From Icerya purchasi (taxonomy: Eukaryota; Arthropoda; Insecta; Hemiptera; Monophlebidae): a stretch of 64,000 nucleotides of DNA. The notes under the pieces are model-generated. The model ran no database searches, was not told where the DNA came from, and worked only from the letters and a program-made list of their open reading frames with translations. The stretch's first letter is position 1. Every line of letters starts with the position of its first letter. The position numbers were made by a program, and so were the translations under genes. The DNA is taken from assembly GCA_039619475.1 (NCBI GenBank), contig CM077115.1, forward strand, positions 553,310,826-553,374,825, read 5' to 3'. This document shows, piece after piece, positions 21,589-34,779 of this stretch.

Positions 21589-23085
21589 TTTTTTTTTTTC
21601 TTTAAGCATGTCGGCTAAGGACGTTACCCAATGCAAGGTATGACAGCACGAATGATTATATAGGAAAAATATTAGAAATAGAACACATGAATGAAGCTAA
21701 CAAAGGAATAACCAAGGGAGAAGGGAAAGAAAGCATTAGGCGCTGTAAGGCGTAGAATAAGATTCAAAAGACCGGAATACAGTATCGCGCGTTCTGAAGA
21801 AATGAAAGAACATTCAAGTAAAAAATGTGATTTGCATCACAAGTGAAGTTTGCTTCTGACGGATGATCGAACGGACAAAGAGGAGACTGAGTAATGGAGA
21901 AACGGAAGAGCAAAGCAGGAAGCTGTGATTAAAACAAAGTCTAATTATAGATGAGACAGTTGATCGCCTCATGTTGGGGAACTTAAGAAACCACGGAAAA
22001 AGAGGAGAAATGGGTTGTATGAATAAGTAAAAGGAAGCATGATTAGAAAATGCAAAAGGATAGAGATCAGAAGTCGCGGTGACAACGAAAGGAAAGAGGA
22101 AGAAGACTTTGAGCTGGAAAATGACACTAATAAAGCGACCGTCTGAAGCAGTAGAACATGCCAACAAGTCGACCAACTCGTTGCCCACGATGACTAGGAA
22201 TTCACAATAGATCAATACGGACAGAGCGGGAATGAAATAGATGTGAAATTAAGGAGCGTATGTGAAGCACGATGGGATCAGCGGATGGTTTAGGAAAGGG
22301 AGTAGCAATGGCTTGTAAAACGCCTTTTGAATCAGAAGATAAGAGAACCTTGGATATAAAATTAGTAGAGGCTATAAAAAGGGCTGCTTGTAGAATCGCA
22401 ATAGATTCGGCTAGGAATATGGAGGAGAAGGACTGAAGTTTGAACGTCTCAGAATAGCCGAAATCCGGCACAGAGTAAAAGCCTCTCCGACCCTCAAAGC
22501 TGACTCTTCGAGCCATCTGTGAAAATTATAAGAAGGAAAGAGCGAAGATAAAACATAATTAAATTCGTGATGAGCAGCGGGAGAGGGAAGAGACTTGACA
22601 TATGAAGGGAAAACGAGTAAACTGGGTGAGTAAATACAATCTGGGGGGAATTATAGCTAAAGTAAGGGCATTTAGTGAAGGAAAGGAGAGAAGGCCCTGA
22701 GTCACGTGAATAAATCAAGGAAAGAATTGGAGTTTTACGAAGGGAGAAACGCTAGTTGTTGAATATAAACCAGTAGGAATTAAGCAAGTAGGAATATTAG
22801 TAACATGAAGACGTTTGATAAGAAATCTTTCATCTAGATAAAGTCTTCGCATGAATAAAGGATAGCTGCCAAAATGGCTGAAATGGAAATTCAAAGGCAC
22901 CGATACAAAGGCGGAGACACATGTTATGAATTTTATCAAGCTTAAGGGGCGAAGATATTTAGGAGCACTAGCGTAAAGGAACAAGCAATAATCGAATTCA
23001 TAAACTTAATTGGAAAGCCGGACACGACTTGAAAACATGATTGTAAAGTTTTTGATAAAAGAAAGATTAGGGTATGTGCTTGATG
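21589..23085 (-). mobile_element. Family A LINE, 5'-truncated copy
   Basis: Minus-strand copy directly upstream (in + coordinates, to the right) of the larger one. Pieces in different frames give the post-thumb segment (about 22,720-22,985), FTDGSK (about 22,510-22,525), LAESIAILQAALF and LLSSDSKGVLQAI (22,300-22,420), and GNELVDLLACS with the C-terminal region (21814-22190). All four RNase H acidic residues remain, but at least three frameshifts break the frame. The 3' tail is a T-run at 21589-21604. RT core is absent. Confidence 0.85.
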
Positions 23086-24989
23086 TGTTATACCTTCAGA
23101 ACACGATCCTCTAAAAAAACAACAATAAAAGATCGAAAGTTATATAGTAATCTCCAACATTCGAAACAGTTAAACATCGAGAGAGTGGGGGTGAGGGCCA
23201 GATACCGTAAGCCGTAGAGAGAATTTAAGGTAGAAACTTTTACCTACACCTTAGTTTGTCCGATTGGAAACGAAAGCGTTTGAAAGTCACTTTTAGCAAT
23301 GCGTCCACCTCGTTGATATTGATCTTTCAAAAAAAAAACCGGACAGTGATATTCCCCCCGGGGTGGAGTTTTCATTTTGCGTTAATTCTAGTCGCTACGG
23401 TAAATTATTAGCGGAAATTTTAAATTACCACCCATGTGATCATTTTGGAGACGGAGCGAATAGTTTCCGATCGAGTTGCCCCGAAAGCACCTTGAAAGAT
23501 GCCGGCGGCCAAGAAAATTGTCGTTTTCGATTTATCGGGTTTTATTAAGTTTTCTCGCAAAACAAATTCGATGTCGAACGAAATTGAAGAGGACTAATTT
23601 AAAGTTAACCGTTGTAACTTTTTATAGTAGCCGAGTTTCATTTAAAACGATATCTACGTTAAAATTTATCAAATGCATGATAAAAAAGCGGGCTACTTTT
23701 TGTTAGAGAAAAAAAAAAAAAACAAACTATATTTAAACTATCGGAATCAATGACGCGTAATGAAAATTTATCACATTTTTAAAAATCTTCTTAAAAAGAA
23801 TATAGATCATACGTAGTTTATAATGGCCATCGCTAATGGAAGAGCAGCAAGAATTTGCCATGTGTGCTGATTCCATTTTGATTTTTAAATGACTTTGGCT
23901 AAAAATGACCAAGCGCTATAGAATATCATAGAGATTGTGCTATATTGAAAATCGGCCGAGATGTTAGACCATGCGACGGATCCAGAAATTTCTAGATTCA
24001 TCGCGACCAATGACAGCGTACACTTTTAATTCACACTGATTCGCTCCATCTATTTTTAACTAGGATCGCGTGTCTCGGCAATCTATAAACAGTTATCGCA
24101 CAGCAGGTCTGTACGAATTACAACAAAGTGCTGTAGTTTTTAAATTGAAAAAACCGGAAAAAAACAACTAGACTCGTGCTTTTGAATGAAATATTCGTTC
24201 GTAATAACTTCATGAAAGAATTTAAATTGTCGCCAGGTCGTTCGTTGTTAATACAGGTGAGAATACTTTAACGATAAACGATTTTTCCTCACACGCCGCA
24301 CTTGTCGCCGGTTCTTTTTCGCTATGTAATCTAACGCGTCAGGGGTGATAAAAGGGTGTAAAGTGAACGTATAATTAGCGGAAAATTCGACATTTCCAAC
24401 CGGTTTCAAGTCTGCTCTGGGTATATGCGTACAGATTTTTTTATTTTCTACATACCCTAGGAGGAAGAGGCGTACAAGTAAGCTTGGTGAATAAAAAATC
24501 ACATTGTTGTTAACCTTTCAGAGGACAGTGTAGGCTTGCTGACGATGACATTAGTTCCTTTTTACGATGTAAAACAAGCAAGCCGAATAAAATAATAATA
24601 ATTTTTCTGCGGCAAAGAAGAAAAAAAAGAATTAATCAAAAAAAGGAACTTTTCCGAAATTTACATACCGTGAAATGACGCTGGTTTTTATTAAATCATA
24701 AATTCGCGACCTGTTGATTGCGGATTTCATTGAAATTTAAAATAACACGTTATCGATGAAAAATCATTTGATGAGAAGAGCAACACGACGATCGATCGCC
24801 GTTACTTTAAAGATAAGAAAGTACAAAAATGTTTAAATTTTGACTGTAGTGCTGTATGGGTAATTCGGTTAAAGGAATAAAACTAGTTTAACAAGAAAAA
24901 AGAGGAAAAAGCTATTAGCACTACACAAAGAATAACCGAAAATTGTACGAATGCAAGTAAGAAGAGACGAGGATTATTCAAATTTTAAA

Positions 24990-24991
<2 letters not shown>
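23086..24991. other. Unassigned stretch, partly CpG-richer
   Basis: About 23,340-23,600 is CpG-richer and contains a 32-codon frame on the plus strand (23499-23597) beginning MPAAKKIVVFDLSG with a good start context. I do not recognise it. An 84-codon minus-strand frame (24248-24502) is also unrecognised. Otherwise AT-rich. Confidence 0.35.
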
Positions 24992-25023
<32 letters not shown>

Positions 25024-25512
25024 GATACGTCAACGGTGGAACTTACTCAACGCAAAGAATTGTACATTATATAAGGAAACGATTAGAAATTGAGGAGATA
25101 AAGAAGGCTAACAAAGGAGAGCTATATTGAAAGAGGGGAATGCGAGAATGGAGTGGACACTATAAGGAGTAGGAAGGCTAAGGCGCAGAAGATTAGAATA
25201 CAGAGTAGCATGCTCGGAGGAAATAAAGGGACATTCGAACAAGACGTGATTCGCATCGCAGGTATAATTGAGCTGTTATAGGGACACACAAAGGTGAGAT
25301 GGAACAATAGAAAAATGGAAAAGAGAAGCCGGAAGCAAACTATGATTGAACCGCAGGCGAACTTTATAGAGGAAATAATCGAGCGGCTAAGGCAGGGGAA
25401 ACGATTAAACCAAGGAAGAGAAGAAGAAAAGGGTTGTACAGAAAGATAAAAAGATCGAGGATTGGTAAAGAATGAAGGATAGAATCCGGTCCAGATATCG
25501 TCTACATCGCAG
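24992..25512 (-). mobile_element. Family A LINE, 3' fragment
   Basis: A 31-base T-run (24992-25022) marks the poly(A) end, preceded on the minus strand by TTGACGTATCC. The protein remnant (about 25,150-25,510) matches the family A C-terminus: SFYLSVQPFSSSLPWF, then SIISSIKFACGS and AMRITSCSNVP. It is truncated at about 25,512, where sequence of the opposite orientation begins. Confidence 0.8.
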
Positions 25513-25514
25513 AG

Positions 25515-25855
25515 CTGTCGTCTACGCTTTGAGCACGATTTGCTTCCCTCATTGCCTTTTTTTTCACTTATATTTTCTCCACTTGTCCACCCTTCCACTT
25601 CATAATTTATACATGGCACACTAATCATATCTTTTTTGAATGTTCTTCCATCGCTGCTAAACGTTCCTCTTTCCACACTCGTTACTTTTCCTAATATGTA
25701 CCTGCTCCTTACAGTGCGTCCTTCATCCTTTCTTTTCCGTCTCTTTCTGCTGTACTGGCTATTGTATCCTTTCTATCTGCCATCTTTGAACGCGTAAAGA
25801 TCACACCTCTGGCCCCAATGCTATGTTGGCGAATCCAGAAAAAAACAAACAAAAA
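25515..25855 (+). mobile_element. Family A LINE, 3' fragment in opposite orientation
   Basis: The plus strand reads RLRFEHDLLPSLP, TNHIFFECSSIAAKRSSF, then SAIFERVK and a UTR with GGCCCCAATGCTATGTTGGC just before an A-rich tail at 25,829-25,876. It matches RLRFGHSLLP...NHILFECTYIASERSSL and the TTGGGCCAATG UTR of the 18.4 kb copy. With its neighbour it forms a head-to-head pair whose 5' truncation points abut. Confidence 0.82.
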
Positions 25856-28800
25856 AAAACAAACAAAAAAAAAAAACGTGACACAGTTGTGTGAATGTCA
25901 AAATTGTTAAATAAACAAGGAAAGTAAGGAACAAATTTTCCCAGATGGATTTAATGATGATGAAGATGAAATAAACGAAACGACGCATCAAGGTGTTGAC
26001 CATCTAAGCATAGTCATAATCGGAATAATTTTTTCCACTTTCTCAAGGCGCCTTTGTTCATTTAATGAAAATTAAAGAACGACCATTCTCTTTACTCGAA
26101 CAAGGTTCTTCCTCGAGATCTTTTAATAAATCAGTAATTGTCAGAGTTGTCTACGCATTAACTTGTCTTTGTCGGTGGCAATTCGAATACACGATTTATT
26201 CTTTCTAATCACTTCTCTTCAGAGGCGAATTACTTTTTTGGGAAGAGCTGAATGCTGAACTTGAACGACTTAACTTTATCGAAATTCTGCTTTTTTGGAT
26301 CTTACTTTTTCGAAAAACGGATCGGACCGCATTAATATTTAGCCTTTATACTTTTTTTTCTCAATTTTTTTCTTTTTTTTTAATTGTACGGAGGAGCGGT
26401 ATTTATTAGTTGGTTCGGATTTTGTGCAACCTACATTACCTCTGTTTTTTCAATCATTTCGATTAATAAATAAGCACATAAAGAGAAAATACGTTATTTG
26501 GAAACACAGCGGTATGCTTTTTTTCGACATATTACTACGAAATATGTTGGCGTCATTCAACTTAAATTCCTGTATTAATCCAAATTATAGTAATAGAAAC
26601 GGATGTATTGTTTTTTTACTTTTCCATCATCACCCTTTGTACTTTTCACAAAACTCCACGGGGCTAGTTGTAATTTTCAATGTCATTTCCTGTTAACCTG
26701 CTTAAAATCGGCTCATATCATTTTTCAAACACCATAATCACTGAATTTGCCAGTTTATCTTCCACAGCCATTAAGAATTACCCCTGTACACAAGTCGCCT
26801 TCTTATTCTAATCGTTAATTTCGTGTATTTTTTGGATTCGTACATGCTAGTAACAAAATCTTAAGAATGATTTTTTCTCCTCATTAACCGCGTTTTCCCT
26901 GCACTCTGACGTGTGCAAATCTTTTATCGTCCTTTTCGAAATCACATTTTTCACTTGTTAAAATTCTTTTTAAGAATTACTCCGACTCTTGCCATTACAT
27001 TTTTTTTTTTTTTTAATTTTATAATCCCTACTCCTTCTTCGCACTTTCGTTTTTTTTATTACTTTCCTAAATATTTTAAAATACTCAAGTCCATTAAATG
27101 GTTTTTGTCATTATTACTATTATTTATTTATTTTATTTTTTCCGTAAGCCATTATCACCGTTTTCTCTTCTCTTTATAATTTTAGTTCCAAGCTTTTTAC
27201 TTGTGTTTTTGTTTTAATCCGTTTAAAATTTTACCGGTTTTACATAAAATTGGGGCATTTCGCATTACATAAAATTCGGACATTTCGCATTACATAAAAT
27301 TGAGACATTTTGTGTTATATAAAATTGGGACATTTTTTCTAATGGGAGGTAGCCTAAGAATTACGTTGTAATTAATATATATATATACATACATATGTAT
27401 ACAGGAGAAGCGACAAAAGCCGTATCATCAGACGTAACGAACAGGATAGCGCAAAACATATTTTCCGAACAGATGTGAGACGTATTAAATATAGAACTAA
27501 CAGAAAATTAAAATTGTTTGGTAATTTTTAAAAAAAAAAAAGAAATTGGAATATCGAAAAAATAATTTTTCTATTAATGACTAAATTTTGAATCAATGTT
27601 AAAGATCGTACAGTGTGAAATAGATGAAATGACAAACTAATTCAACGGTTTCTCCGTGTATTTAAATTATGGGATTAGGGGGATTAAGTGTGATATTATT
27701 TAAGTAAATCCGGAATGATAAACGAAGGAGATGGAAAGATAAAAATCGACACAGAATTTTTTTATAATATGCGGTCGATAAATATTTACGTAGCCGCTTT
27801 CTGTTGAGTAACGAAAATTTATTAATATTGTAAAAAGTTAACTATGTAGAACTGATCATATAGCCGTCGATTTAATAAGAGCCCCCCCCCCCGTGTTTAA
27901 GTATTTCGCTCGCACACGACGTTTTTTCGATATTAAAAGTGAAATTAAATAAAAAGTAAAAGTATATTCTCTGCAGACGATCGTGCTACTTTGCGACTGT
28001 TCGAAGAATAACTAGATAACGGGAGTTTTACCAATGACACTAATACAGAACAAGAGTTGATCCAGTTCGTTTTCCTGATGCGTTGTAGTTCACCCGGTTT
28101 ACAGGAATAAGAACTAATCAAAAATGCATTAACGCGCCGACAACCGGTATTACGTAACCCAGAAACTGAACGAGTCACCGTACATTAAACTGTTTTACCT
28201 CTGGACTTGAGAATACTAGCCCTTCTCTGTAGAGCTTCTTCAATTAATAACTCGAAATCCTTCCAGCGCTGGCTGTTTTAAAAGATAATTGACGTAAACT
28301 CTATACGTGGTTAACAAAAAAAAACAAAACAATCATCTAAGGAAGTTCTTGAGTGAAAGTAAAAAAAATACAACGCAAAAAGTATATCGTTAAACTTTAA
28401 TGATGTTACTATAAGTGGACCGAATTTTCGAAAAGAGGTTTAATCTGAAAAAACAAATTAAAAGTTATTTATTTACAAAGAGAACAAAAAGTGTGGAAAA
28501 GAAAGTTCAAAAAAAGTAAATAAATAATTAGGCGAAATTTAAATAAATATTTTTTAATTTACGCGTTAAAAAAGTTCTTTTATAATAAGGTTTTTTTACG
28601 CAAGAACCATTTTGAATTTTTTTTTTTCAAGGGTCTCCTATGACCGGAAACGTTAGGAAGAAAAAGTGATTAATTATATATCCTAATCCAATCGGATATT
28701 GTTAGTAAAAAACAATAAAATCGGAAGTAACGGTCAGGAGACGAAAAGATATAAAATGTAGATAGAAAAAAGATCAGTATGAGTACTGGAAAGTTCAACA

Positions 28801-28964
28801 GAAAGAGAAGAGTATACGTGTGATATCAGGGTTACGGATAATTGTTTCATTGGGCTGGAAAATAGAGAAATGAAACATTAAGAAAAGAAAGTCGATGGCG
28901 CGAGGAAGATAATAAAATGTAATTAAAATTACAACAGTAACAACGAAGAGAAGGAATGTGGAGC
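25856..28964. other. Unassigned AT-rich stretch
   Basis: T-rich from 26.3 to 27.2 kb with several short hydrophobic frames that I treat as compositional. Contains a four-unit tandem repeat (27242-27341) and a C11 tract at 27882-27892. No domains were recognised. Confidence 0.4.
27242..27341. repeat. Tandem repeat, four units of 25 bp
   Basis: Four consecutive units start at 27242, 27267, 27292 and 27317. Each begins with ACATAAAATT (ATATAAAATT in the last), then a G-rich triplet and CATTT. The first two differ only by two bases. Divergence increases rightward. Confidence 0.92.
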
Positions 28965-29090
28965 TTGAGTACTAGAAAGAGGCTCTCGATTCCTTTTTGT
29001 CGGCTATCTCTGATCGTGTAAAGATCTGAGTTTCTTGCGTCTTTTTTTTCTTTGTTCTTGGGCCAATGTAGATAACCCCCCCCCAAAAAA
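28965..29090 (+). mobile_element. Family A LINE, minimal 3' end
   Basis: Only the last few codons and the UTR remain: the protein reads FLSAISDRVKI before TGA, and the UTR contains TTCTTGGGCCAATGTAGATA. The 18.4 kb copy has FLSSISDRVNI and CTTCTTGGGCCAATGTCTTT. It ends in C9 A6 rather than a simple poly(A). This is an extreme 5' truncation of about 120 bp. Confidence 0.75.
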
Positions 29091-30380
29091 GATTTCAACA
29101 GAGATCGTGAAAAAGGAAATGTAAATATACAATACCAAAACCTAGGGTGAAATTTTTCATACAAGTACAGGAAATTAGAGGCGGGAATTATCTTTAAATA
29201 TAAAAGTGGCAATATGAACAGCAGGGTCAATAACAATTTCATGAAGGTGCCTCTGCAATACCAAGAACCATCATAAAATCAACGTAAATGAAGTAGTGAA
29301 AAACTTATGAATGACATTAAAAACGAACAGAGTGAAGGACAAGCTTGAAGTGAGGAACAATCGCATTGGTATGTTTGAAAAAGGTTCAAAGATTGAATCA
29401 AGATAATTGCCAGAGTAGGTATAAAATTTAAGGACAACTAAAAATGCTTTTTTTCCTCTGATTGCCCATACTGATTCTTCCACTTATCTATTTTTATCTA
29501 TTGCAAGAACATGGGAATATCTTTTTCTTTCACTTAACTTTTGGGGGTTATTTATTAATATTTGCTTGCTTGTCGTCCCATTTATATTGAATGGACTATT
29601 TCGGCTAGTTAATCTAAAAGTTTACCTATGATTTCGCAACGTTTACGAACTATCTTCATTTCGATACCAATATTTAATCACAGAGTTTTTTCAGGAATAT
29701 AAACTTGCTTTTAATCCTACTGCTTTTAACAAGGTAGTAGTAATTCTTCTAATTTTACCCGTACACAGCGAAACGATTTTCATTAATATATCCAGTTTAT
29801 CGAGTATGCATGTATGAAGTTTAATTTATCGCGTAACAATTATCTATCCAACCGATGATCACAAGTACTAGGCCCACAACGATTATCACTTTTAACCAGA
29901 AACACGACGCTCTTGCAAAATTTGTTTCGATCTTCTGAAAATGCTTTCGATGCCACTCGCATCACTCGACTCCCCCTTATAATTGATCAGTCACAAATCG
30001 AACCGAAAATCCCTTAATTCCAATATCTTGTGTAGTGTTGGATAATAGAAAACACCATCGTGCTAATAATCTCCCCTAGCCTACATCTGGTCAAGAAGCT
30101 CGCGGGCATACTATCTTAAATGAAGCGATTTAAATGTCTGCCGAGAAACTGAATTTCTTCCTTTCAATCAGAACACTCTCCTTGTCTCGCAGTGGGATAT
30201 TCGGCTGTTGCTTCATCAAATTACGATGCATCATTACAACTTTTTTTTATATATATATATATATATATGGTATAGTCAAGTTCGATGCTCACCAGTCAGT
30301 TTTAATATTTTTCGGAGAGCCCTTTGAAATTTCCTTTTTCGGTTGAAATCCTTTTTGTGATAAATATTGATCATGAAGAT
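29091..30380. other. Unassigned stretch
   Basis: A 70-codon minus-strand frame (29271-29483) and T-rich sequence, without recognised domains. (AT)n occurs near 30,250-30,270. Confidence 0.4.
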
Positions 30381-30384
30381 GGAT

Positions 30385-30580
30385 AACAAAAATGCATGAT
30401 ATGAAATTTTTGGAATGATATTGCGAAATCAAGAAGAGAGTCAGGCAAGGATGTCTATTATTATTAAAGCTATAAAATGTGAGTATGTTGAAGAAATTAC
30501 GAGAAAGAATTGAAGAGCTTGGGTTTTAAAGTAAGCGAAAGCAAAAGCCAAAAGGAAAGAAGATCCGTCGGGGTACGACA
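30385..30580 (+). mobile_element. Possible RTE-like RT fragment
   Basis: The plus strand contains KRVRQGCLLLLKL followed by a stop. This resembles RT motif B of RTE-type elements (GVRQGCLLSPLLF). It is followed by LRERIEELGFKVSESKSQKE, similar to the segment after motif C. The intervening palm is missing. Too short for certainty. Confidence 0.35.
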
Positions 30581-30711
30581 GACATCATATTCAATTTCCT
30601 CATGAAGGTATCCTATGTTGCGCAATATAGGCAGATCTAAATCCTTAAAACTGGCGGAGCACATCCCAATTAGTAAGAAAAAAATTTTCATTCCTCTTTC
30701 GTCCACTTACT

Positions 30712-30961
30712 GCCGGGTCCTAAGCAGTAAACTTCGGTTCTTTACTTATCACCAAACCCCAGAGGTAACGGGTCCGAGACTTGTTTTGTTCCGAATCCAA
30801 GTCGCTTCCAGATATATACCTAATCAGAAACTGAACTGGGTACCGGAGAAGTCGGGAATAGTAAAGACAGTCGAGGGAAAGAAACTGCTGCTCAACTAAG
30901 TACCGTAGGGCTTAGTACATAGTGAATTTTAACTTCACAACCCCTAACGCCCTATAAAAGG
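30712..30961 (+). mobile_element. SINE family 1, plus-strand copy
   Basis: About 250 bp align with the minus-strand sequence at 55.6-55.86 kb through successive blocks: GGTCCGAGACTTGTTTTGTT, CGAATCCAAGTCGC, GGTACCGGAGAA, CTTAGTACATAGTGAATTTT and a terminal CCTATAAAAGG. The GGTCCGAGAC block corresponds to the pol III B-box of the better-preserved copy. The A-box end is more decayed. Non-coding. Confidence 0.65.
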
Positions 30962-31756
30962 TATGCAGCTTACTTTATTTACCGATATTCCGCGGTATTC
31001 CCCGAATTCTACCGAATTATTTTTTCAATCTTTTCATCAATCGCATCTTTGGCCGAGACTATATAGTAGGGTGCGGACATAAATTGTAAGTAAACAAGTA
31101 AGATTTTTGTATATTATCAAATTTTTTCTCTAGGTAAATTTTCCGAAACGAAAAAAAAAAAAAAAAAAAAAAAGTAATAAAAATCAAAAAACATTACAGG
31201 TAAATCTTACAAAATTAATCACATCTTTTGCAAATAAAACAGCAAAGACAGTGAACTAAATTAGAATTATACGAAATTTCGCGCAGCTGTTTCACATTCG
31301 AAAGGTCATTAAATTAATCAGAGTGAATTATGGTTGGCGGCCTTAACTGGAATATTTTAAATAATGCAATCTCCCTTTTGAACATTAATTCGTGACTATA
31401 TCTTGCACGCCTATTAAACGATCCGTATAATTTATTTTAAATTAATTTTGTAAAGCGCTTTTCTTGCCTAGTAATTTTTCTTCATTACATTTCGAATAAA
31501 ATGATGGAAGAAAACTTTAAGCTAATGTAAATAAGAAAATTTAAATCCCTTTCTGATAAGTTAAAATTTTCTTCCGTCATTTTGAACTGTTCATATTTTC
31601 GCCTTCGCAGAAGAGCTGCTGCAAAATTAGATTTTAACCAATTAGACACGTAGAAAATCTAAAATAAAACTATTCATCGATTTTGGTCAATCCACTCTTT
31701 TGTTTATTAATTTGTCAAAAATATCTGATCCTGCGAACTGCCAATTAAAAATATAC

Positions 31757-31792
<36 letters not shown>

Positions 31793-34770
31793 TAAGTTTA
31801 TTCGCGTAATTTGATTTACTACTATATTCGATACCATGGGTTGGAGACCCACCGATGCCAGTCTCTGTAATTCTAATAGAAGAGTCAGTTCCGATTGATT
31901 ATGTCATTCTTCGCAAACTGAAATGTCATATAAGCGTGACGCAAAAACGTTACCGATTTTTTTACACGATTTTCTTATTATCTGCGCCGTAAGAATGACG
32001 TAGTCATTAATTTTGTAAAATTTTCGCAAATATATATACATATATATATATAACAATAATTGGACCATGAACTGTTGTAGTACTGTACATGTATATAACA
32101 CGCGTGAAACTTTGTAGGAATGTGTGTTACACACTGGAGTTTCACTTTTAAATGAAGGAGCTATCTTTTTCTATCTTTTTATAACCCTACAGCTGTGCTA
32201 CAAGTGCTACAACTGAACACGCTACATCTGAAATTACCTTTCAGTAATTAATTATAAAAGATTCCGAGCGAAACGTCAACATCTCCGTTTCTCTTAATGT
32301 ATGTCAACATTAATAACTTTATTACGCTCATATTATACTGTCGTTTTTTGTTTTTGTTTTTTTTTGCTTTTTTTCTACATTTCTCACAATGATATGTATT
32401 TGACAGTCGACATAACTTATTTTGACTGAGCATATTCTTTACCTCAGAATGAAAATTGTCAGTTTTAGATTTACTTAACTTCTTGGAAATCTCCGGTTAG
32501 TCCGATTATACTCTTATTGAACCCTTATGTTTTTTGAAACTATACTTTCATAAGTGAAAAGTAATATACATCTTACACAAAACGAAATATCGTAAATTTT
32601 TTAATTTGTCTTCTTTTAATTCAATCCCATATTTTTAATTTCCCGCAGATAAAGAAGTTTTTTTGTGTAATTACAACAAAAATCGAAATTAGTAACTTTT
32701 TGATATGTAATTTTTTTAAAGTATCCAACCAAAAAAATTAAAAAACACCTTTTGAACAACTTTGCGCTTGCGACTTGCGCGCATTTCTGAATTCATCGGT
32801 TACTTTTTATTCCGTCTGGTTTGTTTGGTACATTTTAAAGTGAACATAAAAAATGATCAATGAAGAAACAATAGTTCAAAACATAGGCGTAAAAATATGA
32901 GCCTAATAAGCTCGAAGCAAAAATCGAAAAATAGTTGTGTGCTAATTATACATATCAGGGAAAAAAAAATACATCGTATAATCGAAATTGCATACAATTA
33001 ATAGAGACAGTCCCATATAGCGGGAAATAATTAATAACGGTCGCGATCGGAGCCATTTCGCAAATAGTTTTAATTAAAGATATTTATTTCATAATAATCC
33101 ATTTTTTTATTTATTTTTAAATTTTTCAAGTTAATATCTTAGTAGATAAGCGTAAATTTAAAAAAAAAAAAAATCCTTTTCTCCTTCGACAGATTTTAGG
33201 GTTTTTTTTATCGAGTTTGGGCACGTTTTCAAACTATTTAAAATTTCAGATGATGAACTTGAAAAAAAAAAAAACAAACACTACATATTTTAACCAAAAG
33301 ATATGTGCCCTGCTAGTAAAATTTCCTTTTTAATGGCAAAAGAAGGAACCCTCATTTTCTACAATTTTTCAGCTAATTTGATTTATATATTAATATTTTA
33401 TGTTGTTCCTTTTCAATGTTTTAAACATTCATACAATAATATTCAGAGGGAAGGACGTTACAAAATATCTCACATTGTAGTATAACAGAATTACTAAATT
33501 TTATTTGCATACATATATTCTTTTCAAACTATAAGCCGCAGGTTACACAGGTCTTCTTTAGATAGATCCACTAAAAACCTTTTTTTGACCATTCATCCGT
33601 TACGCTCCACCGTTTCCCTTGACGACGTGGAACTCATTTCGGGCCCTTTATTCTTCTGTAACTACTATTTATTCTTTTCTTGTGTTTTTCGACTACTCGT
33701 CAATAGAGGGCACAAAACTTAGGTTCGACCAAAAATAATGATCAATTATTTATTTAAATTCGCAAAAGGCGACAATATAGGAAACAAGGGGCAAGGGAAC
33801 CTGGAGAAGAGAATGGGCATTTCAAACTTCCCCAATGTTAAAGGGACGTGTTTTAGGGGAGTTAAAAAAGAAAGATAATAGGAGACTATGAAGATTATAA
33901 GTAGGAATAATGTAAACAGAAGCAAGATGTAGAGCAAAATTGATAGGAATTGAGACGTGAACTAAATTAGGACTGGTAGGATCAAAGGGTAAGAAAGAAA
34001 AAGCAACATCGTGGAAAAAAAAGAATATAATTTCTGATTAAACTTGCTGAACTTTCATAACCGTCAGAGTTCGGTCTGACCAAAGCCTCTTTAACAGTGA
34101 CGTTAACAAAATCTTTTAGCCAAGTCCCCGAAAGAAGAACGACGCTAATTCATGAGTAACGTAATAAATTTTCTTTTAATGTAATAAGTGTTCTAATATA
34201 TTTTTATCGGCTCTCAAGCTACGGCATTTTCACCGCAGTATCTTAAGCATAACGTTCAAATATCTGAGAAATATTTAATACATTGAAGTAGCAGAATCGT
34301 AATGAAGGAAATAGAGTGAAACAGAAATCACCAATACCCTCTAAATAGAAAAGGAATAAAAAAGGAAAAAATAAAACGAAAAAACCAATGTAGTGGGGGG
34401 GGGGGGGGGGTCGATAAATTGAAGGGAGCGGAAAAATTTCCTCCCACGTATAAAATACGAAAAAGAATGGTAATCTATCAGCAGCTGAAGAAATTACAAA
34501 AGAGAAATAAAAGTAAAGAAATAAAAGTAGAGAAAAAAAAGGATAACGAATAAAAAACCTGCGGCAATTAAAACGATAAAAAATAGTAAAAGAAACCATC
34601 AACCTCTACTACCAGGTGACCGAATTAAAGAAAGCGGTGATAAGGAATATGCACAGAGTCAAATAAGAAGAACTTTCGTTCTTTACCGTAGACCATCGAA
34701 AGGGATAGAGCGTGCAAAAGGAACAGTTAAAAATCTCCCCCCTCTCTCTTTCTTTCGATTTCATCATTCT
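30962..34770. other. Unassigned AT-rich stretch
   Basis: Contains an A24 run (31,149-31,173), (AT)n tracts near 31,760-31,790 and 32,030-32,052, a G16 tract (34395-34410), and many short hydrophobic frames in T-rich sequence. The purine-rich stretch at 33.75-34.6 kb resembles an antisense LINE in composition, but I could not match a domain. Confidence 0.4.
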
Positions 34771-34779
34771 TCGTATACG

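Noticed and set aside
26424..27179. Several hydrophobic open frames resembling membrane proteins
   Set aside because: They lie in long T-rich stretches, where Phe/Leu/Ile runs arise from composition alone. No start context, domain or conservation is visible.
33746..34602. Purine-rich stretch with minus-strand hydrophobic frames, possibly another family A copy
   Set aside because: The composition fits, but I could not align the frames to any RT or RNase H motif.
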